A stretch of 64,000 nt of DNA from Rhizobium sp. CFBP 8762 (GCF_014841565.1 NZ_JACYUD010000001.1:860753-924752), one strand, 5' to 3'. Counted from the stretch's first letter, positions 37,810-45,924 are shown. Numbers and translations are program-made. The notes: a model not told the origin generated them from the sequence alone.

Positions 37810-38676
37810 TTACCCTTTCACCGCGCCGAAGGTGAGACCGGAAACGAGGTGCTTTTGAATGATGAAGGTGAGTGTGAGCGCCGGAACGATCATCACCACG
37901 GCCAGCGCGCACATGCCGCGCCAGTCGATGGTGAATTCGGCGGTGTAATCGAGAAGCCCGACCGGCAGTGTCTTGGAGTTGACCGAGCGCGTAATCTGCG
38001 AAGCCAGCGCATACTCGTTCCACGAGGTGAGAAAGGCAAAAATGCCAGCCGACGCAATACCTGGGCCCGCCAGCGGAAACTCCACCTGCCAGAACGCCTG
38101 CCAGCGGGTGCAACCATCGATCTGCGCCGCTTCCGCCAGGTCCTTCGGCACCTGCCGGAAGAAACCGTCAATCAGCCAGATCGTAAACGGCACGTTGAGC
38201 GCCACATAGGTGAGAATCATGGAGAAATGCGTGTCGATAATGCCGGTGCGCGCATAGATCATAAACAGCGGCAGCGACAGGGCAATGCCGGGCACCGCGC
38301 GGGTCAGCATGAAGCCCAAAAAGATGGCCGATTTGCCCTTGAAGCGATAGCGTGCAAACGCATACCCGCCGGACATGCCGATCATCAGCGCGATCACTGT
38401 GGAGGTGATCGAGATGATCAATGAATTGCGGAAATAATCCCAGACCGGAATGCCGCCCTGCCCTACACCGGAGAACATGGCGCGGTAGGCATCCAGAGAC
38501 AGGCTCTCCGGCACCCAGACCGGAGGCTTGGCCATGATTTCCACCGTTGGCCTGAGCGAGGACAGCACGATCCAGAACCCGGGCAGGCAAATGATGGCCA
38601 TGGCGATGAACAGACCGATGACATGGCCGACTTTCAGCAGGCGGCGGCGAAGACGGTGAGAGGTGACACTGCTCAT
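37810..38676 (-). CDS. sugar ABC transporter permease (MalG type)
   Basis: A 288-residue permease with six hydrophobic segments and the EAA coupling loop (DLAEAAQIDGCTRWQAFWQVEFPLAGPG). The C-terminal TFGAVKG ending is typical of MalG-type subunits. The ATG at 38676 sits 2 bases after the preceding permease stop. With the partner permease it forms the channel of the CUT1 importer for the sugar catabolised by this operon. Confidence 0.92.
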   Translation of the reverse strand: MSSVTSHRLRRRLLKVGHVIGLFIAMAIICLPGFWIVLSSLRPTVEIMAKPPVWVPESLSLDAYRAMFSGVGQGGIPVWDYFRNSLIISITSTVIALMIGMSGGYAFARYRFKGKSAIFLGFMLTRAVPGIALSLPLFMIYARTGIIDTHFSMILTYVALNVPFTIWLIDGFFRQVPKDLAEAAQIDGCTRWQAFWQVEFPLAGPGIASAGIFAFLTSWNEYALASQITRSVNSKTLPVGLLDYTAEFTIDWRGMCALAVVMIVPALTLTFIIQKHLVSGLTFGAVKG

Positions 38677-38678
38677 GA

Positions 38679-39575
38679 TTACCACTCCGCGCCGATTTGT
38701 TGCCGTGCTGCCGCCAATTTTCGGAAGAAATAGACGGTGAAGAGAATGGAGAGAAGAATGGCGATATAGGCCATGGCGTTGGCCAGCCCCATGCGCGCAT
38801 CGCTGTAGGCGGTGCGGCCAATCAGGGTCCACAACAGCTCCGTGCGCTTGGCCGGTCCGCCATCGGTCATGATCTTCACGATATCATAGGCGCGGGCCAC
38901 GTCCAGCGACCGGATAGTCATGGCGATATAGGCAAACGGCATGAGATAGGGCCATGTCACATAGCGAAACGTCTGCCACGGGGTGCAACCATCCACATGG
39001 GCGGCTTCCACCGGGTCTTTCGGCATGGCCAGCAGGCCGGCCAGAATAAGAATGGCAAAGACCGATGTGGACGACCAGATCTCCGCGACAATGATGGAAA
39101 AAAGCGCCAGATTGCCATCGATCAACCACGGAATGGCGCGGTCGGTAATGCCCAGGGATTGCAGGGCATTGTTGACGAAGCCGACATTGTCATTGAACAT
39201 GAACTTGAACTGGAAACCCACCAGCACCGGCGAAAACATCATGGGAAACAGCATCAGCGTACGCAGCACACGCTGGCCCATGGTTGCCTTGTTGACGAGC
39301 ATGGCAAGGCCAAGTCCCAGCAGCATTTCGGCATTGAGCGCAATGGTCAACAGCAGGACGGTGCGCCCGAACGCAATCCAGAAATCAACGCTGGTCAGTG
39401 CTGTGATGTAGTTGCGAAAGCCTACGAACAGCCACAGCGTATCCGGCTTTGTCAGGCGAAAGGGCGTAAAGCTTGAATAAAAGGAAAACAGAAGCGGCAG
39501 TACGATGACTGCGGCAAGCACCACGATTGCCGGAAGAAGAAGCAAGGTCGGTGCTGACAGTTTAAAATTCTTCAT
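38679..39575 (-). CDS. sugar ABC transporter permease (MalF type)
   Basis: A 298-residue permease, MalF type, with six hydrophobic segments and the coupling motif EAAHVDGCTPWQTFRYVTWPYLMP. The ATG at 39575 is used because MKNFKLSAPTLLLLPA is the typical N-terminus for this class; an in-frame start at 39617 adds 14 residues and would run over the intergenic hairpin. The operon order is binding protein, MalF type, MalG type, ATPase. Confidence 0.92.
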   Translation of the reverse strand: MKNFKLSAPTLLLLPAIVVLAAVIVLPLLFSFYSSFTPFRLTKPDTLWLFVGFRNYITALTSVDFWIAFGRTVLLLTIALNAEMLLGLGLAMLVNKATMGQRVLRTLMLFPMMFSPVLVGFQFKFMFNDNVGFVNNALQSLGITDRAIPWLIDGNLALFSIIVAEIWSSTSVFAILILAGLLAMPKDPVEAAHVDGCTPWQTFRYVTWPYLMPFAYIAMTIRSLDVARAYDIVKIMTDGGPAKRTELLWTLIGRTAYSDARMGLANAMAYIAILLSILFTVYFFRKLAAARQQIGAEW

Positions 39576-39601
39576 CTCATGCCCTGAAACTTGAAAATGC
39601 A

Positions 39602-39624
39602 ACGGGCGGCTTGTCACCGCCCGT
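39602..39624 (-). terminator. hairpin between binding-protein and permease genes
   Basis: ACGGGCGG pairs perfectly with CCGCCCGT around a 7-base loop. It lies between the binding-protein stop and the first permease start, where a partial terminator or 3' stabiliser often raises binding-protein message over permease message. Confidence 0.55.
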
Positions 39625-39640
39625 CATGATGTTTCGCGGC

Positions 39641-40960
39641 TTACAGTTTGCCGGAGTCCTGAAGTACGGTCGTGGCCTTTTCAGCCGCTTCGTCCAGCGC
39701 TTCCTTGGATGTCTTGTCTCCCAGAATGGCAGCCTGAAGTTCCGGGTAAACGCTGTTGGAAATCTCGATCCACTCTGCCAATGGCGGCACAGGGAACGCG
39801 TTTTTGGCAGCTTCCTGGAAGGCGTTCAGCACTTCGGTCTTGTAGGCGTCGCCCTTGGCGGCATTGATGTTGTATTCCCACACCGCGCTGCGGGTCGGCA
39901 GCGGACCGGCTTCCGATTCCAGCTTCTGGCTGTCTTCGTTCGTCAGGAACCAGACCAGCGAGGCAGCGGCCTCCTTGTTGGCGCAGGCTTGCGTCACTGA
40001 GAACCCATGATGACCGGACCAGCCCGTGCGCTTGCCACTGGAACCGGCAGGCTGAACCTTGACGCCGACATTGCCAGCAACCTTGGACGATTTCGGATCG
40101 TTAAAGAAGGTTGCCCAGCCCGGCCAGTCGAGATTGAGTGCGACGGAACCCGACGCAAAGCCTTGGCCCAGATCATCCCACAGATAGTTTGTGGTGCCCG
40201 CCGGTACGGCCTTGTCCTTGTAGAGCTTTACGAACCAGTCGAGCGCGCGCACACCGGCCTCGGAATTGAACGCAGGCTTGCCCTCGGCATCGATATACTC
40301 GCCACCCTCGGCCACCAGCATTTCATAGAAGCGACCGTTGATGGCCTCTTCCTTGCCGGCAAACTGGGTGCCGTAAAAATTGGGAGGCGCCGCAAAGAAT
40401 TCTGCCTGATCCGTCACCTGCGCCCAGGTATCGGGCGGCGTCAGGTCGTACCCATATTTTTCCTTGAACGCGGCCTTCTTGGCCTCGTCCGTATAGAGGC
40501 TCTTCTGGTAGTAGAGCGCCGATACGTCGAATTGCGCACGCGGCAGCATCACCAGCTTACCATCCAGCGTGGAGGCCTTGATGACCGACGGCACGAACGC
40601 AGCCAGTTCCGTCTCAGGGATAAGCGGTTTCAGATCGGTGTAAATATCCGGATATTGCGGCGCGAACGACGAATGGTTGGAGCCAACGCACCATTTCGTG
40701 CCACCGGATGCGATGTCCGACTTGATTTCCTTGTCCAGTTCGAAGTGATTCTTCTTGGACAGGATATTGACCTTTGCACCCGTCAATTTTTCCCATTCGG
40801 GAATACGCTCATAGAGCTTTTCATACTGCTGCCCGCCGATCAGCTTGGCATCGATGGTGACGCCCTCGAACTTGCCGGGCAGTTCGGCAGCAAAAACAGA
40901 TAGCGGCGACAGCGCCACCACAATGACGCCAGCGGCAACGCTGGAAAGCAATCTCAACAT
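39641..40960 (-). CDS. sugar ABC transporter periplasmic binding protein
   Basis: A 439-residue family-1 solute-binding protein with a signal peptide (MLRLLSSVAAGVIVVALSPL, cleavage near FAA at residue 25). The mature sequence has the usual bilobed layout, with IPEWEKLTGAKVNIL, NFYGTQFAGKEEA and a GWSGHHGFSV strand lining the pocket. It heads the ten-gene operon (31584-40960) and faces the divergent IclR gene across 250 bases. The ligand is inferred to be L-fucose or a related 6-deoxy sugar from the enzymes downstream. The ATG at 40960 has a strong GGGAGGAAAA site. Confidence 0.9.
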   Translation of the reverse strand: MLRLLSSVAAGVIVVALSPLSVFAAELPGKFEGVTIDAKLIGGQQYEKLYERIPEWEKLTGAKVNILSKKNHFELDKEIKSDIASGGTKWCVGSNHSSFAPQYPDIYTDLKPLIPETELAAFVPSVIKASTLDGKLVMLPRAQFDVSALYYQKSLYTDEAKKAAFKEKYGYDLTPPDTWAQVTDQAEFFAAPPNFYGTQFAGKEEAINGRFYEMLVAEGGEYIDAEGKPAFNSEAGVRALDWFVKLYKDKAVPAGTTNYLWDDLGQGFASGSVALNLDWPGWATFFNDPKSSKVAGNVGVKVQPAGSSGKRTGWSGHHGFSVTQACANKEAAASLVWFLTNEDSQKLESEAGPLPTRSAVWEYNINAAKGDAYKTEVLNAFQEAAKNAFPVPPLAEWIEISNSVYPELQAAILGDKTSKEALDEAAEKATTVLQDSGKL

Positions 40961-41056
40961 GATTTTCCTCCCGTTGGTCTCGAGTTTCCCAAGACTTGAT
41001 CGAACACTCTCCCGAAGCATCCGCTTTACATCAACCCTCACATATGAGAGCTTCAT

Positions 41057-41132
41057 TCATATACAAACACCATAAGCCCTGGGTGTCAAGCATCACGCTT
41101 TCGCTCTGAAGGATATTTTCGTATATGAAAAT
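41057..41132. promoter_or_regulatory. candidate IclR operators in the divergent fucose-locus promoter
   Basis: ATTTTCGTATATGAAAAT (41115-41132) is a near-perfect 18-base palindrome. Its half-site TTCATATAC recurs at about 41057-41065 in the opposite orientation. Both lie between the operon start and the IclR gene, where such a regulator would act. Confidence 0.5.
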
Positions 41133-41210
41133 TGGTTGTTAGAGCGCCCGGCCTCCAAAAGGTCGCGCTGAATATTGAGTCAACGCATCGGCGTGAAGGA
41201 GAGTACAGGC

Positions 41211-41984
41211 TTGAACGAGGAAGACGATCGCTATCGCGCACCGGCGCTGGACAAGGGGCTGGATATACTGGAGCTTCTGGCCGGTATCGATGGCGGGCTG
41301 ACACAGGCCGAAATTGCCAAGCAACTGGGCCGCACCCCCAACGAATTTTACCGGATGCTGGACCGGCTGGTGCGGCGTGGCTATGTGACGCGTCTGGACG
41401 GGGACCGCTACTCGCTGACGCTGAAACTGTTTGGTCTGGCGCAGTTGCATGCGCCCACCCGCAGGCTGGCCTCCTATGCTACGCCGCTGATGCGAGATCT
41501 GGCTCAGGCGACCAAACAGGCCAACCAGCTCTGCGTGTTTGACCGTGGCTCGGTGGTGGTCATCGCGCAGCAGGAGGCACCGGATTACTGGGGCATTTCC
41601 ATCCGCGTCGGCTCCCATATCAGCCTGTTCAACACCGGTTCCGGCCATGTGCTGCTGGCTTTCCGCTCCGAGCAGGAGCGCAACATGATGATTGCCGAGA
41701 ATCGCCGTATCGCGGGCGAAGGCGATGCGCCGCCGGAACTCCTGTCACGCCTCGACCAAATCCGCGCACGCGGCTATGAGGTGATGATGAGTGCACAGAC
41801 GGCGGGTGTGCAGAACCTGTCAGCCCCGATTCTGGGACCGGACGGGCGCGCCATTGCGGCCTTGACCTGCCCTTTCATCAGCCTCGTCAACCGGCCGGAT
41901 GCGCCCGCCATGGAGCAGGCTGCTCTGCTCGTGGTGGAAACCGCCGAAGCCCTGTCAAAGCTTGCCGGCTCCAATCTGGTCTGA
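41211..41984 (+). CDS. IclR-family transcriptional regulator
   Basis: A 257-residue IclR regulator. The N-terminal winged helix (ALDKGLDILELLAGIDGGLTQAEIAKQL...NEFYRMLDRLVRRGY) is followed by the IclR effector domain (about 90-250), including SGHVLLAF and the closing ALSKLAG. I start at the TTG at 41211 because AAGGAGAG lies 7 bases upstream; GTG at 41193 or TTG at 41175 are longer options. It is divergent from the importer-enzyme operon and is followed 33 bases later by the lactonase-like gene, so it probably controls both. Confidence 0.9.
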   Translation: MNEEDDRYRAPALDKGLDILELLAGIDGGLTQAEIAKQLGRTPNEFYRMLDRLVRRGYVTRLDGDRYSLTLKLFGLAQLHAPTRRLASYATPLMRDLAQATKQANQLCVFDRGSVVVIAQQEAPDYWGISIRVGSHISLFNTGSGHVLLAFRSEQERNMMIAENRRIAGEGDAPPELLSRLDQIRARGYEVMMSAQTAGVQNLSAPILGPDGRAIAALTCPFISLVNRPDAPAMEQAALLVVETAEALSKLAGSNLV

Positions 41985-42017
41985 TTTCATAGACTTAATT
42001 TCTTGGGGAGGAGACCC

Positions 42018-42854
42018 ATGTTCATCGATACGCACCTGCATCTGATCGACCGTAAACACCTTCGCTATCCGTGGCTGGCGGGTGAAACAGTACTGAATGC
42101 TGATTTTCTCTACGCCGACTACGCCCTGCAGGCCAGACGCGTGGGCATCGAGGCGACGCTGCACATGGAAGTGGACGTGGCCCCCTCGCAGATGGAGGCC
42201 GAATCCCGGATGATTCAGTCGCTGGCGGGTGAGCCCGGCAGTCTGATTCGGGGAGCGATTGCCGCCTGTCGGCCTGAGGATGACAGTTTCCCCAGCTATC
42301 TGGAGCGGCAGGAAGGTAATCCGTTCATCAAGGGATTTCGCCGTGTCCTGCATGTCATGCCGGACGCGCTTCTGGATAACCAGACCGTGCACAGCAATAT
42401 GCGCCGCCTGAATGGAAGCCGGCTGACGTTCGATCTCTGCGTTGTGCCCCGTCAATTGGAGAAGGCCGCAAAGCTGGTCGATCTGGCCCCGGACACCACA
42501 TTCATTCTCGACCACTGTGGCGTGCCCGCCATTGCGTCCGGTGAGGCGACTGTGTGGCGTCAGCAGATAACCGAGATGGCCACTCGCCCCAATGTCATGG
42601 CGAAAATTTCCGGCATCGTGGCCTATGCCGATGCGGCAAGCTGGGACGTGGAGACGCTGCGCCCCTATGTGGAGCACGTTGCCCAGACCTTCGGCTTCGA
42701 TCGTCTTGTCTGGGGCAGCGACTGGCCGGTCTGCACACTCGGCGGCGGCCTGTCCACATGGGTTGCCGCCACCCACGCCCTGTTTGCCGGATGCAGTGCG
42801 CAGGAGCGCGAGAAGGTTTACAGCGCCAATGCCAGACGGATCTGGGGCCTTTGA
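42018..42854 (+). CDS. amidohydrolase family 2 protein, likely L-fuconolactonase
   Basis: A 278-residue amidohydrolase with the metal-binding FIDTHLHLID at the N-terminus, a buried ILDHCGVP motif and the C-terminal LVWGSDWPVC with the catalytic aspartate. This is the layout of sugar lactonases of the COG3618 group, some of which hydrolyse L-fucono-1,4-lactone. It would link the sugar dehydrogenase and the fuconate dehydratase. The ATG at 42018 has GGGGAGGAG upstream. It lies downstream of the IclR gene in the same direction. Confidence 0.85.
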   Translation: MFIDTHLHLIDRKHLRYPWLAGETVLNADFLYADYALQARRVGIEATLHMEVDVAPSQMEAESRMIQSLAGEPGSLIRGAIAACRPEDDSFPSYLERQEGNPFIKGFRRVLHVMPDALLDNQTVHSNMRRLNGSRLTFDLCVVPRQLEKAAKLVDLAPDTTFILDHCGVPAIASGEATVWRQQITEMATRPNVMAKISGIVAYADAASWDVETLRPYVEHVAQTFGFDRLVWGSDWPVCTLGGGLSTWVAATHALFAGCSAQEREKVYSANARRIWGL

Positions 42855-42880
42855 CGCTGTCCGCACAGAAGGTTTGTTTC

Positions 42881-42931
42881 ACGCATTGTCCTGCGCAAAA
42901 CCGCTACGGACTTTTGCTGGAAATGCGTTAG
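42881..42931. repeat. palindromic intergenic repeat, family 2, copy 2
   Basis: ACGCATTGTCC...GGAAATGCGTTAG, the same plan as 27690-27740, with inner arm GCAAAA-CCG/CGG-CTTTTGC (two bases bulged). It fills the gap between two convergent genes; the TAA stop of the minus-strand gene (42928-42930) lies inside its right end. Confidence 0.7.
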
Positions 42932-44061
42932 CCAGCAAAGCTTTCATGATACAGGCTATTCAGGTCACGTATGACGCCTTGCGCGTCCTCGTTTCCCTTC
43001 AGACCTGCGTTCAAGCGGTCCGATGCCGCCTGTTGAAAGTCCATATAGCCATCGTGCCGCGGGCGGAGCCATGCCGATTCCAGCGTGGCACGTGTGGCGC
43101 GGTAGAAATCGCCGGATGCGGCGTTGAGCGTGTCATCTTCCCACGCTTGCGCATGGCCTGCCTGCCCGTTGGAATGGCCATACAAGCCTTTTTGCACCTC
43201 ACCGCTTGCTATCCAATAGGCGAATTTGACTGCCTCTGCCACGTTGGTGCCAAAGGCAGACACTGCAATGCCTGTTCCGCCAAGGGCAGATCCGATGGAC
43301 CTCAAGCTTCCCGCAGCCGGGATATCGCTGAAGGCAAGGACATTCTTGCGAAAGCCGGGCTGGGCATAGTTGATGTACCCGTAAGCCAGCGGAACACAGG
43401 CGTAAGCGTTGTCGCCTTCCGCCAGCACTTCAAACGCGGCAATCGGGTCCATGTCGTAACAGGCCGGATCAACCAGTCGGGCTACATCGGCAAGCAGAGT
43501 GTAGACGCGCGTACCGTCCTCAACGCTTATGAGATCGCCCTCTGGCTGATTGTTGCAGGCAACGCCGATGTTGCCAGCCAGCGTGAAAAAGCTCATCAGC
43601 GAGTGGGGCGGACGCAGCGGCAGGAGTATCCTGCCTGCCTGCGCAAGTGCCTTGATCTCATCCCACGTCCGGGGGGCGGTCACCAGGCGGTCTGGACGGG
43701 TTGCCTGCACCTGTGTTGCAGCATCGATGGGGAAGGCCCATTGATGCCCCTGGTAAAAGTAGCTGGGAAAGGACTGACCGACACTGCCTGCCGCAAGCGC
43801 GTCCAGTTCAGTCTCCCGACCTGCGCCATCCAGCGGATGCAGGCAACCTTCCTTGGTGATCTGCCCCACATGCGGATGGTCGATCACGATCAGGTCGTAG
43901 GCCCGCGCCAGTTCCTCCACGGGGAAACTTTCAAAGTCCTGCAGAGAGCGTTTGTCCCACTCGACAGTAATGCCGGTTTCCGCCTGCCAGCGCGCCGAGC
44001 ACGCGACCAGCGGATCGTAGCCACGCGGATGGCTCCACGTCATGCCTTTCAATGTGATCAT
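42928..44061 (-). CDS. substrate-binding-protein fold without signal peptide
   Basis: A 377-residue protein related to family-1 extracellular solute-binding proteins: a lobe I opening GMTWSHPRGYDPLVACSARWQAETG, a DLIVIDHPHVGQI strand, LPLRPPHSLMSFFTLAGN, and AVKFAYWIASGEVQKG in the hinge region. The start is fixed by a 4-base ATGA overlap with the CoA-transferase gene, and there is no signal peptide, so the product should stay in the cytoplasm. No permease or ATPase is adjacent to this pair. A role as a cytosolic ligand-binding or enzymatic derivative is inference; I know of no established function. Confidence 0.75.
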   Translation of the reverse strand: MITLKGMTWSHPRGYDPLVACSARWQAETGITVEWDKRSLQDFESFPVEELARAYDLIVIDHPHVGQITKEGCLHPLDGAGRETELDALAAGSVGQSFPSYFYQGHQWAFPIDAATQVQATRPDRLVTAPRTWDEIKALAQAGRILLPLRPPHSLMSFFTLAGNIGVACNNQPEGDLISVEDGTRVYTLLADVARLVDPACYDMDPIAAFEVLAEGDNAYACVPLAYGYINYAQPGFRKNVLAFSDIPAAGSLRSIGSALGGTGIAVSAFGTNVAEAVKFAYWIASGEVQKGLYGHSNGQAGHAQAWEDDTLNAASGDFYRATRATLESAWLRPRHDGYMDFQQAASDRLNAGLKGNEDAQGVIRDLNSLYHESFAG

Positions 44062-45230
44062 AGACCGAATTCCTTACGGATGGCAGCGCTGTGTTCGCCG
44101 ATGCGCGGTGCGGCACGCTGGCTGAGCGGACGAACACCGTTGATGCGCAGAGGGGAGCGCGTTGTGGTGATGGACACAGCGTCGTCACGCGTGACCGTTT
44201 GCAGCATGTCGAGCACCTCAAATCCTTCGCTGGATAAGAGTTGATCCCAGTTCAGCACAGCCGAACACCAAATATCGGCCGGTTCCAGCACCGACAGCCA
44301 GTGCGCGGTGGTTTGTGTCGAGATCCGTTCGGCGATGATGCGCTTAATATCATCCCGGCTGGTGAACCAAGAGGCCGGACGCGTTGCATAGTCCGTCAGC
44401 TCTTCAAGTTCCAGCAGACCAGCCAGTTTGGAAATCGGCGTCATGGCAATCGCCAGATAGCTGTCGCTGGTCGCATACACGCCGTAAGGCGCGGACAGAT
44501 AAGCGTGGGCGCTGCGAAAGTCCGAGCGCTTGGGCAAACGCCGCCCATCGTTCAAATACGTGGTCAGGACTTCAAACTGGAAATCCACCAGCGATTCCAG
44601 AAGGCTGGTTTCCACATGGCTGCCTTCACCGGAAATGCCGCGCCGGACCAAAGCCGCCAGAATGCCCTGCACAACTGCAGCACCGGCCAGCATGTCGCCC
44701 ACGGCCAGCCCGAACGGCACCGGGCCCTGATGCTCATCACCGTTCAGCCACATCAAACCCGCACGAGCCTGGGCAAGCAGGTCCTGTCCCGGGCGTTTAA
44801 CCCATGGTCCCTCCTCGCCGTAGCCGCTGATACCGGCGTAAACGACTTGTCGATTGATGGCCTTGACCGCTTCGTAATCCAACCCGAGCCGCTGGATGAC
44901 ACCGGGGCGAAAATTCTGGATGACCACATCGGCCTTGGCGATCAGTGTTTTCAACGCTGCCATATCAGCAGGGTTCTTCATATCGATCGAAAGGCTTTCC
45001 TTGCCGCGATTGATCGCGTGAAAAATCGTGGAATCACCGCCGATTTCGGTATCGCTGAGATACAGCCGCCGGGAAAGGTCGCCACCATCCGGTCGCTCTA
45101 TCTTGATAACCCGCGCACCGAGATCCATCAGCCGCAGGGATGCATAGGGGCCAGATAAAAACTGGCTCATATCCAGTACCAGCAGCCCCTCCAAAGGCCC
45201 TGCCACAGGCGATGTTTGCACCATGTCCAT
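44058..45230 (-). CDS. CaiB/BaiF (type III) CoA-transferase family protein
   Basis: A 390-residue type III CoA-transferase homologue. The opening GPLEGLLVLDMSQFLSGPYASLRLMDLGARVIKIE is the family signature. The catalytic aspartate is Asp150 in RPGQDLLAQARAG, which forms the acyl-aspartyl intermediate. The family moves CoA between carboxylic acids, such as formate/oxalate or carnitine derivatives; the donor and acceptor here are unknown. The gene overlaps the solute-binding-like gene by 4 bases. Upstream, a CAAATA/TATTTG inverted repeat (45239-45254) may be regulatory. Confidence 0.88.
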   Translation of the reverse strand: MDMVQTSPVAGPLEGLLVLDMSQFLSGPYASLRLMDLGARVIKIERPDGGDLSRRLYLSDTEIGGDSTIFHAINRGKESLSIDMKNPADMAALKTLIAKADVVIQNFRPGVIQRLGLDYEAVKAINRQVVYAGISGYGEEGPWVKRPGQDLLAQARAGLMWLNGDEHQGPVPFGLAVGDMLAGAAVVQGILAALVRRGISGEGSHVETSLLESLVDFQFEVLTTYLNDGRRLPKRSDFRSAHAYLSAPYGVYATSDSYLAIAMTPISKLAGLLELEELTDYATRPASWFTSRDDIKRIIAERISTQTTAHWLSVLEPADIWCSAVLNWDQLLSSEGFEVLDMLQTVTRDDAVSITTTRSPLRINGVRPLSQRAAPRIGEHSAAIRKEFGL

Positions 45231-45284
45231 ATTCCTCCAAATATTCTTATTTGAAGGAGTATTTTATATATGGGTCTTTTTCAA

Positions 45285-45319
45285 GAAAAAACCCCGCAAA
45301 CCATAGGGATTTGCAGGGT
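45285..45319 (-). terminator. rho-independent terminator after the DUF892 gene
   Basis: On the minus strand ACCCTGCAAA pairs with TTTGCGGGGT (one mismatch) and is followed by a run of T. It lies 27 bases past the stop of the ferritin-like gene. Confidence 0.75.
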
Positions 45320-45345
45320 CGGTTTTCAGGCAAACGGCGAAACGA

Positions 45346-45843
45346 TTATGCAGCTTGCTGCGCAGCGGCGTTAACGGCCGATTCTGCGAGCTGCGACAGC
45401 GCCTCGTCGGTGGCTGATTCTTCGCTGAGCGTTTCTTCCAGCAACTTGGCAATGTCGTCGTGGCCAAGTTCCGTCGCCCAGGTCTTCAATGTGCCGTAAC
45501 GGGTAATTTCGTAATGTTCCACGGCCTGTGCAGCAGCCAGCAGACCGGCATCGAGCGCTGGCGAATCTTTGAAATCATCCATGATTTCCTCGCCTTCCTC
45601 CAGAATGCCTTCAATGGCAGCACAGGTTTTTCCAACGGCACGCTTGCCGAACAGTTCAAAACACTGCTGAAGACGCTCGATCTGCCCTTCGGTTTCTTCC
45701 TTGTGCTTCTCGAAAGCGGCTTTCAACTCTGGCGATTGTGCAGCCCGCTGCATTTTCGGCAGGGCTTTTACAATTTTGCGCTCGGCATAATAAATGTCCT
45801 TGAGCGTTTCGTAGAACAGGTCGTTCAATGTCTTGGTCGCCAT
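45346..45843 (-). CDS. DUF892 ferritin-like protein (YciE/YciF family)
   Basis: A 165-residue four-helix ferritin-like protein of the YciE/YciF group. Metal-ligand glutamates and histidines fall at the usual helix spacing: YYAERKIVKALPKM in helix 1, FEKHKEETEGQIERL in helix 2, AAAQAVEHYEITRYGTL in helix 3 and LEETLSEESATDEAL in helix 4. These proteins are stress-induced, but their reaction is not established. The ATG at 45843 has AGGAGAG upstream. It is a single-gene unit divergent from cobF. Confidence 0.9.
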   Translation of the reverse strand: MATKTLNDLFYETLKDIYYAERKIVKALPKMQRAAQSPELKAAFEKHKEETEGQIERLQQCFELFGKRAVGKTCAAIEGILEEGEEIMDDFKDSPALDAGLLAAAQAVEHYEITRYGTLKTWATELGHDDIAKLLEETLSEESATDEALSQLAESAVNAAAQQAA

Positions 45844-45874
45844 GTCATCTCTCCTGATCAGATGTACTCTTAAT

Positions 45875-45924
45875 GTCGCATTATCCGGACGTGAAAGCAG
45901 TCTGCCTTCACTGGACGCGATAAG
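45875..45924. repeat. palindromic intergenic repeat, family 2, diverged copy 3
   Basis: GTCGCATTATCCGGACGTGAAAGC...CTTCACTGGACGCGATAAG follows the plan of 27690-27740. The hairpin GTGAAAGCA/TGCCTTCAC keeps eight of nine pairs. It lies between the divergent DUF892 gene and cobF. Confidence 0.6.

Noticed and set aside
36563-37858. 431-codon plus-strand frame opposite the sugar ABC ATPase
   Set aside because: No domain pattern; the minus-strand ATPase carries Walker motifs.
36710-38113. N-terminal extension of the sugar ABC ATPase over the permease gene
   Set aside because: The ATG at 37804 has a good ribosome-binding site and the extension is a permease shadow.
42592-44244. 550-codon plus-strand frame across the lactonase-like gene end and the solute-binding-like gene
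   Set aside because: It overlaps two supported genes and their separating repeat and shows no recognisable domain.
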